The position numbers and the translations under genes are program-made. Below are positions 53,186 to 62,350 of a stretch of DNA of 64,000 nucleotides, piece after piece. Within the stretch, counting starts at the first letter, position 1; every line of letters begins with the position of its first letter. Source of the stretch: Deltaproteobacteria bacterium (lineage in GTDB: Bacteria; Myxococcota_A; Polyangia; GCA-2747355; JADLHG01). The notes under the pieces are model-generated. The model worked only from the letters and a program-made list of their open reading frames with translations, ran no database searches and was not told the DNA's origin. The stretch lies in the NCBI GenBank assembly GCA_020848905.1, contig JADLHG010000067.1:62001-126000 (forward strand), read 5' to 3'.

Positions 53186-54454
53186 ATGAGACGAGCTTCT
53201 CATTCCCTGCTTCGCTTCGGTCTGGCTCTGCTCCTCGCGTTGCCGTGGCTGGCGTCCTCGGCCGAGGCCCGCAGGAGCGCCTCGAACCAGCGCAGCGCCG
53301 GGGCCACGCGGGCCGCGAACCGCTACCTGCAGGGCGCGGGCGAGAACGCCCGACTCTCCCTCACCGCGTACGGCGCGAAGAACAAGGTCACGGGGCGGCT
53401 CGCCGACGGGACCCGCGTACAGCTCAAGTTCGACGGCCAGGGAAACCTCGTCTCCCTGCGCAAAGGGGACGTGCTCCTCGAGGGAGCCGGGCTCCCCGCG
53501 CGCAGCGGCCCGGGCGCCGACCCGATCGTGACCGCGGCGCGAAACCTCCTCGGCAAGGCCAAGGCCACGGGGAGCGAGATCGTCAAGCTCGGGGCGGCGC
53601 TCGACGGCGACAAGGGGCGCGTGGTGATCGACGACGGCAAGCACCTCGTCGGGCGCACGCTGGGCAAGGAGGGCAAGAGCGCGGCGGCGACGACCGTGCA
53701 GAAGGGCGGCACGCCCACCGGCGCCTCCAGGCTCGTGGCCGCGCTCGCGGCTGCGGGGAGCCAGGCTCCCATCCAGCAAGAGGTTCGTCGCGAGGATGCC
53801 ACGCCCGCTCTGCGAGGAGAGTCGAAGCGACGTCACCGTGGCCGCAAGCACGCGCGCAAGGGGAGCGCGCTGGCCGTCGAGAGCGGCACGAGGCTGCAAG
53901 GCGAAGGGGTGGTCGGTCAGGCCGTCCAGGCCATCCAGCCCGTCCAGGCCGTCCAGGTGACGGCACCGGCGCGCCTGGCCGTGCGGGCCAAGGTCTCCGC
54001 GCCGTCGGACAAGGGCACGCGGCTCACCGCCTCGGGGACGGCGGCGGAGCGCGCCGCGGTGGCGCTGCGAGGCCTTCGCGGCAGCCAGGCGGACGCGCAG
54101 CTCACGCTCAACGCCCGGCGCGAGGGGGACAAGATCGTCGTGCAGCACGAAGGCGGGCAGACCTACGCGTTCGCCATCGAGGGGACCAAGCTCACGCCGC
54201 CCGGCGGCCGGGGCAAGGACGCCCTCTTCCGCGCCGCGCGCGAGCTGGCCAAGCGCCTCCAGGCCACGACGGTGACGGAGGCGCAGCTCGTCGCCTACAA
54301 CAACCGGGACGGGGACGTGGTGGAGATCGCCGATGCGCGCGGCGTGAGCGTGCGGACCTACCACGCGGAGAGCGGAGCGCTGGCCTTCAGCGGTCGCCTC
54401 GAGGGAGAGAAGCTGCGCGCGTATCGCGTGGGTCCGCGCGAGAAGAAGGACTAG
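53186..54454 (+). CDS. exported protein of unknown function
   Basis: A 422-aa exported protein. The signal peptide MRRASHSLLRFGLALLLALPWLASSAEA is followed by a basic, Ala/Gly/Lys-rich protein with alternating strand-like segments, for example ARLSLTAYGAKNKVTGRLADGTRVQLKFDGQGNLVSL and KIVVQHEGGQTYAFAIEGTKL. A very basic linker RGESKRRHRGRKHARKG and a VQPVQAVQV-type Val/Gln repeat (about 255-270) divide two halves of similar style. I do not recognise a family. ATG 53186 is set by AGGAG and by the sigma-54 promoter. Confidence 0.8.
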   Translation: MRRASHSLLRFGLALLLALPWLASSAEARRSASNQRSAGATRAANRYLQGAGENARLSLTAYGAKNKVTGRLADGTRVQLKFDGQGNLVSLRKGDVLLEGAGLPARSGPGADPIVTAARNLLGKAKATGSEIVKLGAALDGDKGRVVIDDGKHLVGRTLGKEGKSAAATTVQKGGTPTGASRLVAALAAAGSQAPIQQEVRREDATPALRGESKRRHRGRKHARKGSALAVESGTRLQGEGVVGQAVQAIQPVQAVQVTAPARLAVRAKVSAPSDKGTRLTASGTAAERAAVALRGLRGSQADAQLTLNARREGDKIVVQHEGGQTYAFAIEGTKLTPPGGRGKDALFRAARELAKRLQATTVTEAQLVAYNNRDGDVVEIADARGVSVRTYHAESGALAFSGRLEGEKLRAYRVGPREKKD

Positions 54455-54610
54455 AGCGCCGAACAGCTTGACCTCGGTTGTGAAATCGCCGATCTGCGTC
54501 GCATCGCTGCGTTGCTCCTCGGTCACATATTCCCGATATGCTCCCTCGTCGCGCCTTGCGCTGCTTGCATCTCGACGATTTCACGCGGTCGGCCAAGCTG
54601 ATCGGCGCTC
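54454..54610. repeat. 157-bp imperfect palindrome (REP-like element)
   Basis: The two arms start GAGCGCCGAACAGCTTG (left) and, read on the other strand, GAGCGCCGATCAGCTTG (right), and stay alignable through GTGAAATCG to the centre, where ATAT-TCCCG-ATAT (54527-54539) forms the tip. Such long palindromes are dispersed intergenic repeats in many delta-proteobacterial genomes. It begins at the last base of the stop codon of the preceding gene and could fold in RNA as a terminator. Confidence 0.75.
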
Positions 54611-54633
54611 TGGGCCGTCGAGCAGCAGTCGGG

Positions 54634-54667
54634 GCAGTAGCCTCTCCGCCCGCGCAGTGGCCTCTCC
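54634..54667. repeat. two 14-bp direct repeats with 20-bp period
   Basis: GCAGTAGCCTCTCC (54634-54647) and GCAGTGGCCTCTCC (54654-54667). The first contains GTAGCCTC, the reverse complement of the GAGGCTAC element found upstream of four sigma-54-type promoters; the second differs by one base. They lie 26-59 bp before the small gene at 54693. Confidence 0.6.
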
Positions 54668-54692
54668 GACGGCGCCGCGCTAACGTAGCGGT

Positions 54693-54938
54693 ATGGGCCA
54701 TCTTCGCCTGCCATCACGACTCCTTCCCGCCGCGATCTTCCTCGCCGTCGCCCTCGGCGCGCCCACGGTTCCGGCGCACGCCCAGCGGGACGTGCCCTGC
54801 GTCGAGGCCTGTCACCGCGCGAAGTCCGAGGGCTATCAGAGCTGCCGCGCCGTGCGGCCCGACGATCGCGCGGGCCGCCGCGCCTGCTTCAACGCGGCGG
54901 ACAAGGCCCTCGCGAGCTGCCTGAAACGCTGCAAGTGA
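54693..54938 (+). CDS. small exported Cys-rich protein
   Basis: An 81-aa exported protein: signal peptide MGHLRLPSRLLPAAIFLAVALGAPTVPAHA, then a 51-residue mature part with six Cys residues in the pattern CVEAC-x10-C-x12-C-x9-C-x3-C, consistent with a helical hairpin held by disulphides. Not recognised. Its 3' end converges with the transpeptidase gene. The -12 region of a possible sigma-54 site upstream is off by one base, so its promoter is unknown. Confidence 0.75.
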   Translation: MGHLRLPSRLLPAAIFLAVALGAPTVPAHAQRDVPCVEACHRAKSEGYQSCRAVRPDDRAGRRACFNAADKALASCLKRCK

Positions 54939-54997
54939 GAGGGGTCGGCCGGGGACGCGCCGCCTGACGGGATGGATCGCGGCCAAAGTGACGAGAT

Positions 54998-56956
54998 CTA
55001 GATCGGCTGTTCTTGCCCCATCGAGCTCGGCGTCCCCTCCTTGGGCTTCTTGCCCGGGGTCTTGGGTTTCCCCGACGGAAGGTCCTCCTGGTAGACCGTG
55101 GAGGGCTTCTTCACGTACTCCTCGACGGGCTTCTGCAGCTTGCCCTTGATGCGCCCCTCGAGCACGTTCACCGGCACCGGCGGCTTCATGTCGTAGTAGT
55201 AGCCGCGCGTGTGCAGGTTGATGTTGAACTCCTCGCCCTTGTGCTCGAAGCGGTGGCTGTAGCCGATCTTCGTCTGCCCGCGCCGGTCGAAGCGCCGATG
55301 CCGGAGCACGAAGGAGAAGAGCCGCACGGCGGCGTAGTTGTAGAGCCGATGGCAGCCGTGCGAGAAGCCCGCCTTGATGCTCATGTAGTTCACGCTGCCG
55401 TGGGTGCGGACCTGGTTGTCGGCCCCGGTCTTCGTCACGTGCATCGCCGCCGCGAGCCCGTAGGCCGAGGCGTAGCCCGGGCCGAACGCGCTCTGCGCCA
55501 CGACGCGCTCCATGCGGCTCCCGACGCTGCGCACCTTCGCCAGGTCGCTCGACGGCGTGGCGGGGGGCGGCACCCAGACGGGGCCGGCGACGATGTTCTT
55601 CCAGACCCGCGGGCCGACGTCCGAGATCTTGTACTTGTAGTACTCCTGCCCGTCGCGCATCTCGGGCTGCCAGCTGCCGATGGTGGTGCGCCAGCGGACG
55701 AGCGGGATCTGCTGCCCGTTGTAGGTCGTGTAGAGCGTGAACGACGGCAGCTTGCTGCGCCCCTGGGAGAGCTTGCGCCCCTTCTCGTCGAAGGGGAGAT
55801 CGTACCAGACGTCGCCGCGGTCGATGACCACCGACAGGTCCATGTGGTCCGCGTAGTACTCGGGTAACGCGGGGAGCGGCACCGCCACGAGCAGTCGCTC
55901 GAAGTTCTCCTCGGTGTGCGCCTTCATGAAGGCCAGCGCCGCCTCGGGGCTCTCCAGCCCGAGGTGCTTGACGATCGACGCCCCGACGGCGCCGACGAGG
56001 TCCCCCGTGCGGTGGGTCTTGCCGTCCGCGCCGCGGTAGCTCGCGCGCCCCGTGCCGTCCTCGACGACGCCGCTCGCGCTCACCGCCCGCTCGGTGAGCA
56101 CCCGCTTGAGCGACTCGTGGTTGTTCTCGAGCGGCGTTCGCGCGAGGGCCTGCGCCGTCTTCTCGGTGACGAAGCCGTGCCCGTAGATGTGGTTCTTGCG
56201 CTCGAAGCGGCGCACGCCTTCCTGCACCGCGTGGTCCATCACGCCCGGCTTCAGCTTGGGCGGACGGCGACCGAGCAGCCCCTCGCAGAGGAGCCGCTGC
56301 TGGAGCTGCTCGACGGCCTTGCGCGCCCATTCGCTCTTCGGCCCCGACTTCTTCTTGCCCTCGCCGGGACGCAGCATGCCTTCGTAGCGCTTGAAGACCT
56401 CGTAGTTCAGGCGCGCGAAACAGGGCTTCTCCTCGTCGCCGAGGAAGCGCCGCCGGAGCACGCTCAGCGTGGGCGGGATGCCGTAGACCTCGTGGTAGTT
56501 GTGCTCTCCCTTGCGGAGCGTGCCGCCGTCCACGTCGATGCGGTCGTTCGCCAGGTCCACGTAGTTGTCGAGGTACTCGTTGTCCTTGTGGTCATCCTTG
56601 CCCGGGGTGGCCGGCCAGAAGATGTAGGGTACCCAATCGTCGGAGAGGTCCACGACGGTGAGCCCCACCGCGCGCGCCTCCTCGAGGTCCATGGCCCGCC
56701 GCACGCCGTCCACGTAGGCCCAGACGCGCCGCTCGGGGGGGACCTTGTCCGGAGGCGTGAGCTGCGCCGGGGGTCCCTTGGCCGTGAGGGCGGGCTCCTT
56801 GCCCGCGGGCACGGGCGCCGGGCCGGGCACGGGCTCGGCATCGGGATCGCCCGAGACCTGCGCCGGGCCGGTGGTGGGCTTCGGCGGGTTGCCGGCCGCG
56901 GGGCAGCCGAGCGCGAGCGCGGCGCCGAGACTGACGAAGGTGCAAAGGTGACGCAT
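54998..56956 (-). CDS. lipoprotein with peptidoglycan-binding and YkuD (L,D-transpeptidase) domains
   Basis: A 652-aa predicted lipoprotein (MRHLCTFVSLGAALALGC). After a Pro-rich linker and a unique N-terminal region, residues about 230-300 resemble a peptidoglycan-binding domain (VEQLQQRLLCEGLLG...MDHAVQEGVRRFERKNHIYGHGFVTEKT). The C-terminal YkuD domain has VRTHGS followed by SHGCHRLYN, giving the catalytic His and Cys of L,D-transpeptidases. It would cross-link or modify peptidoglycan, or anchor proteins to it. It is unusually long for the family, and the Lys/Pro-rich tail is extra. ATG 56956 is chosen for the lipoprotein signal; ATG 57031 is possible. Confidence 0.85.
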   Translation of the reverse strand: MRHLCTFVSLGAALALGCPAAGNPPKPTTGPAQVSGDPDAEPVPGPAPVPAGKEPALTAKGPPAQLTPPDKVPPERRVWAYVDGVRRAMDLEEARAVGLTVVDLSDDWVPYIFWPATPGKDDHKDNEYLDNYVDLANDRIDVDGGTLRKGEHNYHEVYGIPPTLSVLRRRFLGDEEKPCFARLNYEVFKRYEGMLRPGEGKKKSGPKSEWARKAVEQLQQRLLCEGLLGRRPPKLKPGVMDHAVQEGVRRFERKNHIYGHGFVTEKTAQALARTPLENNHESLKRVLTERAVSASGVVEDGTGRASYRGADGKTHRTGDLVGAVGASIVKHLGLESPEAALAFMKAHTEENFERLLVAVPLPALPEYYADHMDLSVVIDRGDVWYDLPFDEKGRKLSQGRSKLPSFTLYTTYNGQQIPLVRWRTTIGSWQPEMRDGQEYYKYKISDVGPRVWKNIVAGPVWVPPPATPSSDLAKVRSVGSRMERVVAQSAFGPGYASAYGLAAAMHVTKTGADNQVRTHGSVNYMSIKAGFSHGCHRLYNYAAVRLFSFVLRHRRFDRRGQTKIGYSHRFEHKGEEFNINLHTRGYYYDMKPPVPVNVLEGRIKGKLQKPVEEYVKKPSTVYQEDLPSGKPKTPGKKPKEGTPSSMGQEQPI

Positions 56957-57082
56957 CGAGATCTCGCGTGGGCTCGCGGCGGCCGAGGGGCGCTGCGCCG
57001 ACTGTGGCAGCAAGGTTCTGCTCCTTACCATAGGATGTCGCCCTAATGGTACGGGCGCGCAGGGGCGGGTCAAACTCCTCGG

Positions 57083-57910
57083 TCAGTGCGGCGGCGCGGC
57101 CCAGGCCCTGGCGTCGACGCTGACGCCCGTGAGGATGCGCCAGTCGAGCCGGCGGCTCCCGCCCACCGGAAGCTCGCCGAGGAGCAGGAACTGCCAGCCC
57201 GGGGCCGGGCGGAGCGCCAGACCCGGGAGCAGGATGCGGACCATGGCCCCGCGCTCCTCGGCCGCCAGCACGAGCGCCGTCTCGAACCCCAGCGAGGCGG
57301 TCAGGCGGGGCGAGGCGGCCCACGACAGCTCTCCTCGGGCCCGGAGCTCGAGGGTGCTGTGGGGGTTCACGAAGGTGGGCGTGCCGCCCGAGCCGAGCGC
57401 CACCAGCGGGGCGAGCTGCGCCGCGTAGCCGAGCGCGCGCCAGGTGCCTCCCAGCCGGAGAAAGGGGGTCAGCTCACCGTAGCTCGTGCCCGCCTCCGTC
57501 TGATGATGGATCGAGGGGAAGGCGTACGAGATCCCAGTGCCCACGGCGAACGGGATCCGGGGGTGTCGCCAGAGTCGGATCCGCACAAACCCTGTGGGTT
57601 CGCCGATCCCTCGCTGTCCCGCGGCGCCCTCCGCCCAGACCCAGTGCACGGGAGCGGTCAGCCCGAGCCCGAGGTAGGGCCGGGGGGCCCACTGCCCGGC
57701 GAAGCGCAGTGAGAAGTAGCCGCCGGGGACCGCGCCGCGACGGAAGCCGACCCCCTCTATTCCGAAGAAAACACTAGAATATTCTTCTGTTACATCGATG
57801 CCGCCCTCCCCTGGAAGGTGCGCGCGGGCGGGAGTCCCCAGCAGCAGCGCGCCGGCGACCGGCAGGAGGGCCGAGACCCGCATCAGGGTGGAGGCAGCGG
57901 GAGTCCACAT
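57083..57910 (-). CDS. outer-membrane beta-barrel candidate
   Basis: A 275-aa exported protein. The signal peptide MWTPAASTLMRVSALLPVAGALLLGTPARA precedes a mature chain of alternating amphipathic strands with many aromatic end residues: GGYFSLRFAGQWAPRPYLGLGLTAPVHWVW, TGFVRIRLWRHPRIPFAVGTGISYAF, LTPFLRLGGTWRALGYAAQLAPLVAL, ASLGFETALVLA. This suits an 8- to 12-strand outer-membrane barrel. No family recognised. The 5' end contains a short AT-rich patch (AGAATATTCT at 57777-57786). Confidence 0.75.
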   Translation of the reverse strand: MWTPAASTLMRVSALLPVAGALLLGTPARAHLPGEGGIDVTEEYSSVFFGIEGVGFRRGAVPGGYFSLRFAGQWAPRPYLGLGLTAPVHWVWAEGAAGQRGIGEPTGFVRIRLWRHPRIPFAVGTGISYAFPSIHHQTEAGTSYGELTPFLRLGGTWRALGYAAQLAPLVALGSGGTPTFVNPHSTLELRARGELSWAASPRLTASLGFETALVLAAEERGAMVRILLPGLALRPAPGWQFLLLGELPVGGSRRLDWRILTGVSVDARAWAAPPH

Positions 57911-58018
57911 CGCCCGCCATGATGGCCCAACGTCATGAAAAAGAAAACCTTTTTGCCAAAAGGGGAAGCGGGATGGACCACGCTCGCTCACCTCCTCACC
58001 CTGGGGATTGCTGTCCTA

Positions 58019-58032
58019 CCCAGGACCCTGGG
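58019..58032. promoter_or_regulatory. perfect dyad upstream of sigma-54 promoter
   Basis: CCCAGG-AC-CCTGGG, a perfect 6-bp inverted repeat, lies about 110-125 bp upstream of the predicted start at 58141. An AT-rich block (58071-58100) between it and the promoter could be bent by IHF. Confidence 0.4.
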
Positions 58033-58114
58033 AGGAGGGGGTCGTCGTACCCCACGGTTTCGGCCGAACCAATATATATTGTTGGTATTATTAAATAAAA
58101 CAGAAATCGCAACC

Positions 58115-58130
58115 TGGCCTGAGGGTTGCT
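58115..58130 (+). promoter_or_regulatory. sigma-54 (-24/-12) promoter
   Basis: TGGCCTGAGGGTTGCT: GG-N10-GC with exact TTGCT. The start predicted near 58141 gives a 20-nt leader with GAGGA before ATG 58161 and makes ATG 58143 an unlikely start. Confidence 0.75.
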
Positions 58131-58160
58131 TTAAATCCCGCTATGACGCGAGGAACGAAC

Positions 58161-60140
58161 ATGACGAAGCGCGCTCAGGTGGGGTCGGCCCTCCAGTCCA
58201 TCGTGAACGGCACGGCGCGTGGCGCTCTGGCGCTGGCTCTGTCGCTCGCTTTCGTGGGCTGCGAGGGGATGGTGGGAGCCGGCGACGAGGAGAACCTGAG
58301 CCGTCAGGGGCAGTCGGGGGCCAAGCAGGTGCTGGGCGGGCTCTGCGACAACAACGGCGACTGCGGCGTCAACGGTGGCGAGGAGCTGGTCTGCCGGAAC
58401 CAGGGCCACGGCGAGATGAAGATGTGCCTGCCGAAGGGCAAGCACGGCGCGTTCTGCGCGGGGCCCTTTTCGCAGCAGGACGGCTGGTGCAAGAGCGGCG
58501 CGTGCGTCACGGCGACCATCAACAAGTACTGCAAGGGACCGAACGAGAGCGACACGGAGACCAAGTGGCCCGATCGCGCGGTGAGCGTCCCGGAGGGGCA
58601 GAAGTGCCGCGTGGGGACCGATACCTGCCTCGCCACCCTGGCCTGCCGCACGAGCGCCGACGAGTTCGTGAACCGCTGCCGTCCCGTGCTGCCCAAGGGC
58701 TCCAAGTGTGGGGAGCTCGTCGCGAACACCAGCCTCGGCTCGAACGCCACCTACTCCACGAAGGCTCACCCCGAGTGGTGCGCCTCGGGCCAGTGCGGCT
58801 GTGTGGCCACGACCTCGGCTTCCGAGTGCAACACGGAGGACTACAAGTGCCTGGGTGAGGGCGAGGTCCCCGCGGTTCCGGGCTCCGAATGCACGGCCTG
58901 CCACACCGTTCCCCCGGCGGCTCCGGCGGCGACCCCGCAGGGCCAAGGCAAGAGCTGCACGGTCGGCGCGGCGAACCAGTGCCAGAGCGGCCTGACCTGC
59001 AAGGCGGCCTATCAGAACTACGGCACCTGCGAGTGCAACCCGGGCTGCACCGGCACGAAGGTGTGCACCTCGGACGTGGAGCGCGGCGTGACGTCGTGGA
59101 GCTGCACCGAGGCTCCGGCCGCGGCCACGACCTGCAAGGGGATCGACAACAAGGACTACGCGAAGGACGCCTGGTCTCCCTACGGGCAGTGCGGAACCGG
59201 AACCAAGTGCGGCCGCGCGAAGTGCAAGGCCGACGGCACCTGGGACACCTCGCACTGCCTCGGTGGCGACGCGGACGCCGACAAGAAGTGCGGCACGAAC
59301 CAGTTCTGCAGCGCGGCCGGCTCGTGCACCGCGAAGACGAGCTCCGGGCAGTGCACCCGGCCGGCCGAGTGCACCTCGGGCAAGTGCGAGCCTCCGTACG
59401 GCGGGTCCGCTACCAACTACTGCGTGAACGCGCCCGCGGCGCCGGCCCCGACGGACGAGATCGACGCGAGCACCTTCGACAGCCGGTCGCGGAAGGCCGA
59501 TGAGACCTGCTACAACACCGACGATTGCCAGCAGGGCCTCTCCTGCGCCAAGCACGGTAGTGAGAAGACCTGCGGCTGCAGCAACTGCTCCGGCGACAAC
59601 GACACCTGCGAGCTGACCACTACCCCGAAGGTGTGGGCCTGCAATCATGGTGCGGCTCCGGCGCAAGAGCCCGTACAGGCGCAGGGACAGGGACAGACCG
59701 CCGGCGACGCGACCTGCCCGACGGGGCGCTCGATGCCGAACAACCCGCACCCGGTGGGGCAGCATCTGGCCGACGGAAGCTGGGTCTTCGCCGCTCCGGG
59801 CAAGTACGAGATGGGCAACATCGCGCCGGGGACCGCCTGCGACTACACCTGCTGGGGCAAGGGCTACGCCTGGAACGAGCCGACCCCGGGTTCCTGGCAG
59901 TTCTGCTACCCGGATCCCTCCGCGGCGGGTGGCGGCCGGTTCTCCACGCCGAAGGCTCGCGGTAGCCAGTCGCTGGGCGGCGGCATGGCCCTCGGCCTCG
60001 ACGCCGACGAGGCGCTGCGGGCCTCCGAGGCGGGCGTCTCCGGCAGCTGCGCCGTCTCCGGGTCCCCGACCCAGATGCCGGCCTGGTTCGCCCTGATCAC
60101 GCTGCTCGGTCTGGTGAGCCTGCTCCGCCGCCGCGACTAG
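58161..60140 (+). CDS. Cys-rich surface protein with lipobox and MYXO-CTERM-like tail
   Basis: A 659-aa exported protein. The N-terminal signal ends in AFVGC (Cys34), a possible lipobox. The body has about 60 Cys residues in modules such as CDNNGDCGVNGGEELVC, CASGQCGCVATT, CNPGCTGTKVCTSD and CYNTDDCQQGLSC. The C-terminus SGSCAVSGSPTQMPAWFALITLLGLVSLLRRRD has Cys, a single membrane helix and an Arg cluster, the layout of the MYXO-CTERM sorting signal. A lipobox and a sorting tail in one protein would be unusual. The gene follows a sigma-54-type promoter. Confidence 0.88.
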   Translation: MTKRAQVGSALQSIVNGTARGALALALSLAFVGCEGMVGAGDEENLSRQGQSGAKQVLGGLCDNNGDCGVNGGEELVCRNQGHGEMKMCLPKGKHGAFCAGPFSQQDGWCKSGACVTATINKYCKGPNESDTETKWPDRAVSVPEGQKCRVGTDTCLATLACRTSADEFVNRCRPVLPKGSKCGELVANTSLGSNATYSTKAHPEWCASGQCGCVATTSASECNTEDYKCLGEGEVPAVPGSECTACHTVPPAAPAATPQGQGKSCTVGAANQCQSGLTCKAAYQNYGTCECNPGCTGTKVCTSDVERGVTSWSCTEAPAAATTCKGIDNKDYAKDAWSPYGQCGTGTKCGRAKCKADGTWDTSHCLGGDADADKKCGTNQFCSAAGSCTAKTSSGQCTRPAECTSGKCEPPYGGSATNYCVNAPAAPAPTDEIDASTFDSRSRKADETCYNTDDCQQGLSCAKHGSEKTCGCSNCSGDNDTCELTTTPKVWACNHGAAPAQEPVQAQGQGQTAGDATCPTGRSMPNNPHPVGQHLADGSWVFAAPGKYEMGNIAPGTACDYTCWGKGYAWNEPTPGSWQFCYPDPSAAGGGRFSTPKARGSQSLGGGMALGLDADEALRASEAGVSGSCAVSGSPTQMPAWFALITLLGLVSLLRRRD

Positions 60141-60220
60141 CGCCGAGCCTCTTCCTCCGCAACGCCGTCAGCGCTGCACCCGCCCCACCACCTGTCTCCT
60201 TCTCGACCGGTCTTCGAGGA

Positions 60221-60745
60221 CTACTGCAGGTAGCCGCGGAAGAGGTCCGCGTTCCACGCGTAGCCGAGCGCCCGGTTTTCCTGCGCCGCGCGCAGGATGC
60301 CGCTCAGACCCAGGCGATAGCCGTTCTTCGTGCCGAGCTGGCCGCCGTAGAGCAGACCGATGGTGGTGCATGCCGCGGGGATCACCAGGGCGCCGAAGAG
60401 GGCGGATTCCGCCCACGGCGCGCCGTGAAGCTGCTGCGCGAGGTTCGAGACGAGCGGCCAGTGCGTGGCCGGCAGGCCGGCCTCCGCGAGCAGCGCTCCG
60501 GAGCCGCTGGCCAGGAGCATCGAGAGCCAGCCCCGCCCACTGAACATTGTCTTGGCGAGCGAGCCCAGGCCGACCTGGGTTCCCACGACGACGGCACCCG
60601 TCAGGGCGCCCGCCGCGCGGTCCACGAAGCCGACCCGCGAGCGGGGCAGTGGGTTCAGGCGCGTGCGTGCGTCGGCGCTCGAGGCGATGGTGACGAGCCC
60701 TGCAACGAGCAATGCGGCCAGCGGGCGCGGACAGTGCCGTACCAT
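60221..60745 (-). CDS. small exported Gly-rich protein
   Basis: A 174-aa exported protein of unknown function. The signal peptide [26 protein letters not shown] is followed by Gly/Ala-rich hydrophobic segments: [43 protein letters not shown], and [26 protein letters not shown]. Style and size match the exported proteins at 33852-34430 and 34589-35191, and all three have sigma-54-type promoters. Divergent from ispG. ATG 60745 is the first start after the predicted transcript start at 60769. Confidence 0.8.
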   Translation of the reverse strand: MVRHCPRPLAALLVAGLVTIASSADARTRLNPLPRSRVGFVDRAAGALTGAVVVGTQVGLGSLAKTMFSGRGWLSMLLASGSGALLAEAGLPATHWPLVSNLAQQLHGAPWAESALFGALVIPAACTTIGLLYGGQLGTKNGYRLGLSGILRAAQENRALGYAWNADLFRGYLQ

Positions 60746-60779
60746 GGGGGCGTTCCTTTCCGGGTTTGGCCGCGGCCGG

Positions 60780-60795
60780 TGCAAGCGATGGGCCA
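60780..60795 (-). promoter_or_regulatory. sigma-54 (-24/-12) promoter
   Basis: The minus strand reads TGGCCCATCGCTTGCA: GG-N10-GC with exact TTGCA. The start is predicted near 60769, 24 nt before ATG 60745. Confidence 0.75.
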
Positions 60796-60889
60796 CGAGG
60801 GAGGGGTCCGGACCTCCGCGCTTCGTCTGGCGTTACGAGCGTGTCGAGCCGGCACCCTGCCCAATGGCCAGCTCCGTGGCCGGCGAGTG

Positions 60890-60899
60890 GAGAGGCTAC
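60890..60899 (+). promoter_or_regulatory. GAGGCTAC element, candidate enhancer
   Basis: GAGAGGCTAC lies about 123-130 bp upstream of the predicted start of the leftward gene at 60745; it is also about 70 bp before ispG. GTGGCC 12 bp to its left gives an imperfect dyad partner to GGCTAC. Confidence 0.45.
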
Positions 60900-60969
60900 G
60901 AAGCGTCGTCTGCCCCTTGTACCACCCCGGGAAAGGTGCTTCATTCCGTGGCCGACGGAGAGGTTGCAG

Positions 60970-62199
<1,230 letters not shown>

Positions 62200-62298
62200 A
62201 CCAAGGTGGCTCGAGGCGGGGCCAGATCGACTGCCGCCTCTGGCCGGACGCGGCGCGCCGCCAGCCATGCAATGCGGCGAGATGATTGCCCGACGGGG

Positions 62299-62314
62299 AG
62301 GCACGAGGGTTGCA
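62299..62314 (+). promoter_or_regulatory. sigma-54 (-24/-12) promoter
   Basis: AGGCACGAGGGTTGCA matches TGGCACG-N4-TTGCA except for the first T. The start is predicted near 62325, 26 nt before ATG 62351. Confidence 0.75.
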
Positions 62315-62350
62315 GATTCGGCCCCTCAAGCTCAACCCGAGGTTTCTTCC

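Noticed and set aside
54674-54692. Possible sigma-54 site TGGCCTCTCCGACGGC before the gene at 54693
   Set aside because: GG and GC are 11 rather than 10 bases apart and the -12 element lacks TTGC.
57777-57786. AT-rich palindrome AGAATATTCT
   Set aside because: It lies inside the coding part of the beta-barrel candidate gene and has no clear regulatory position.
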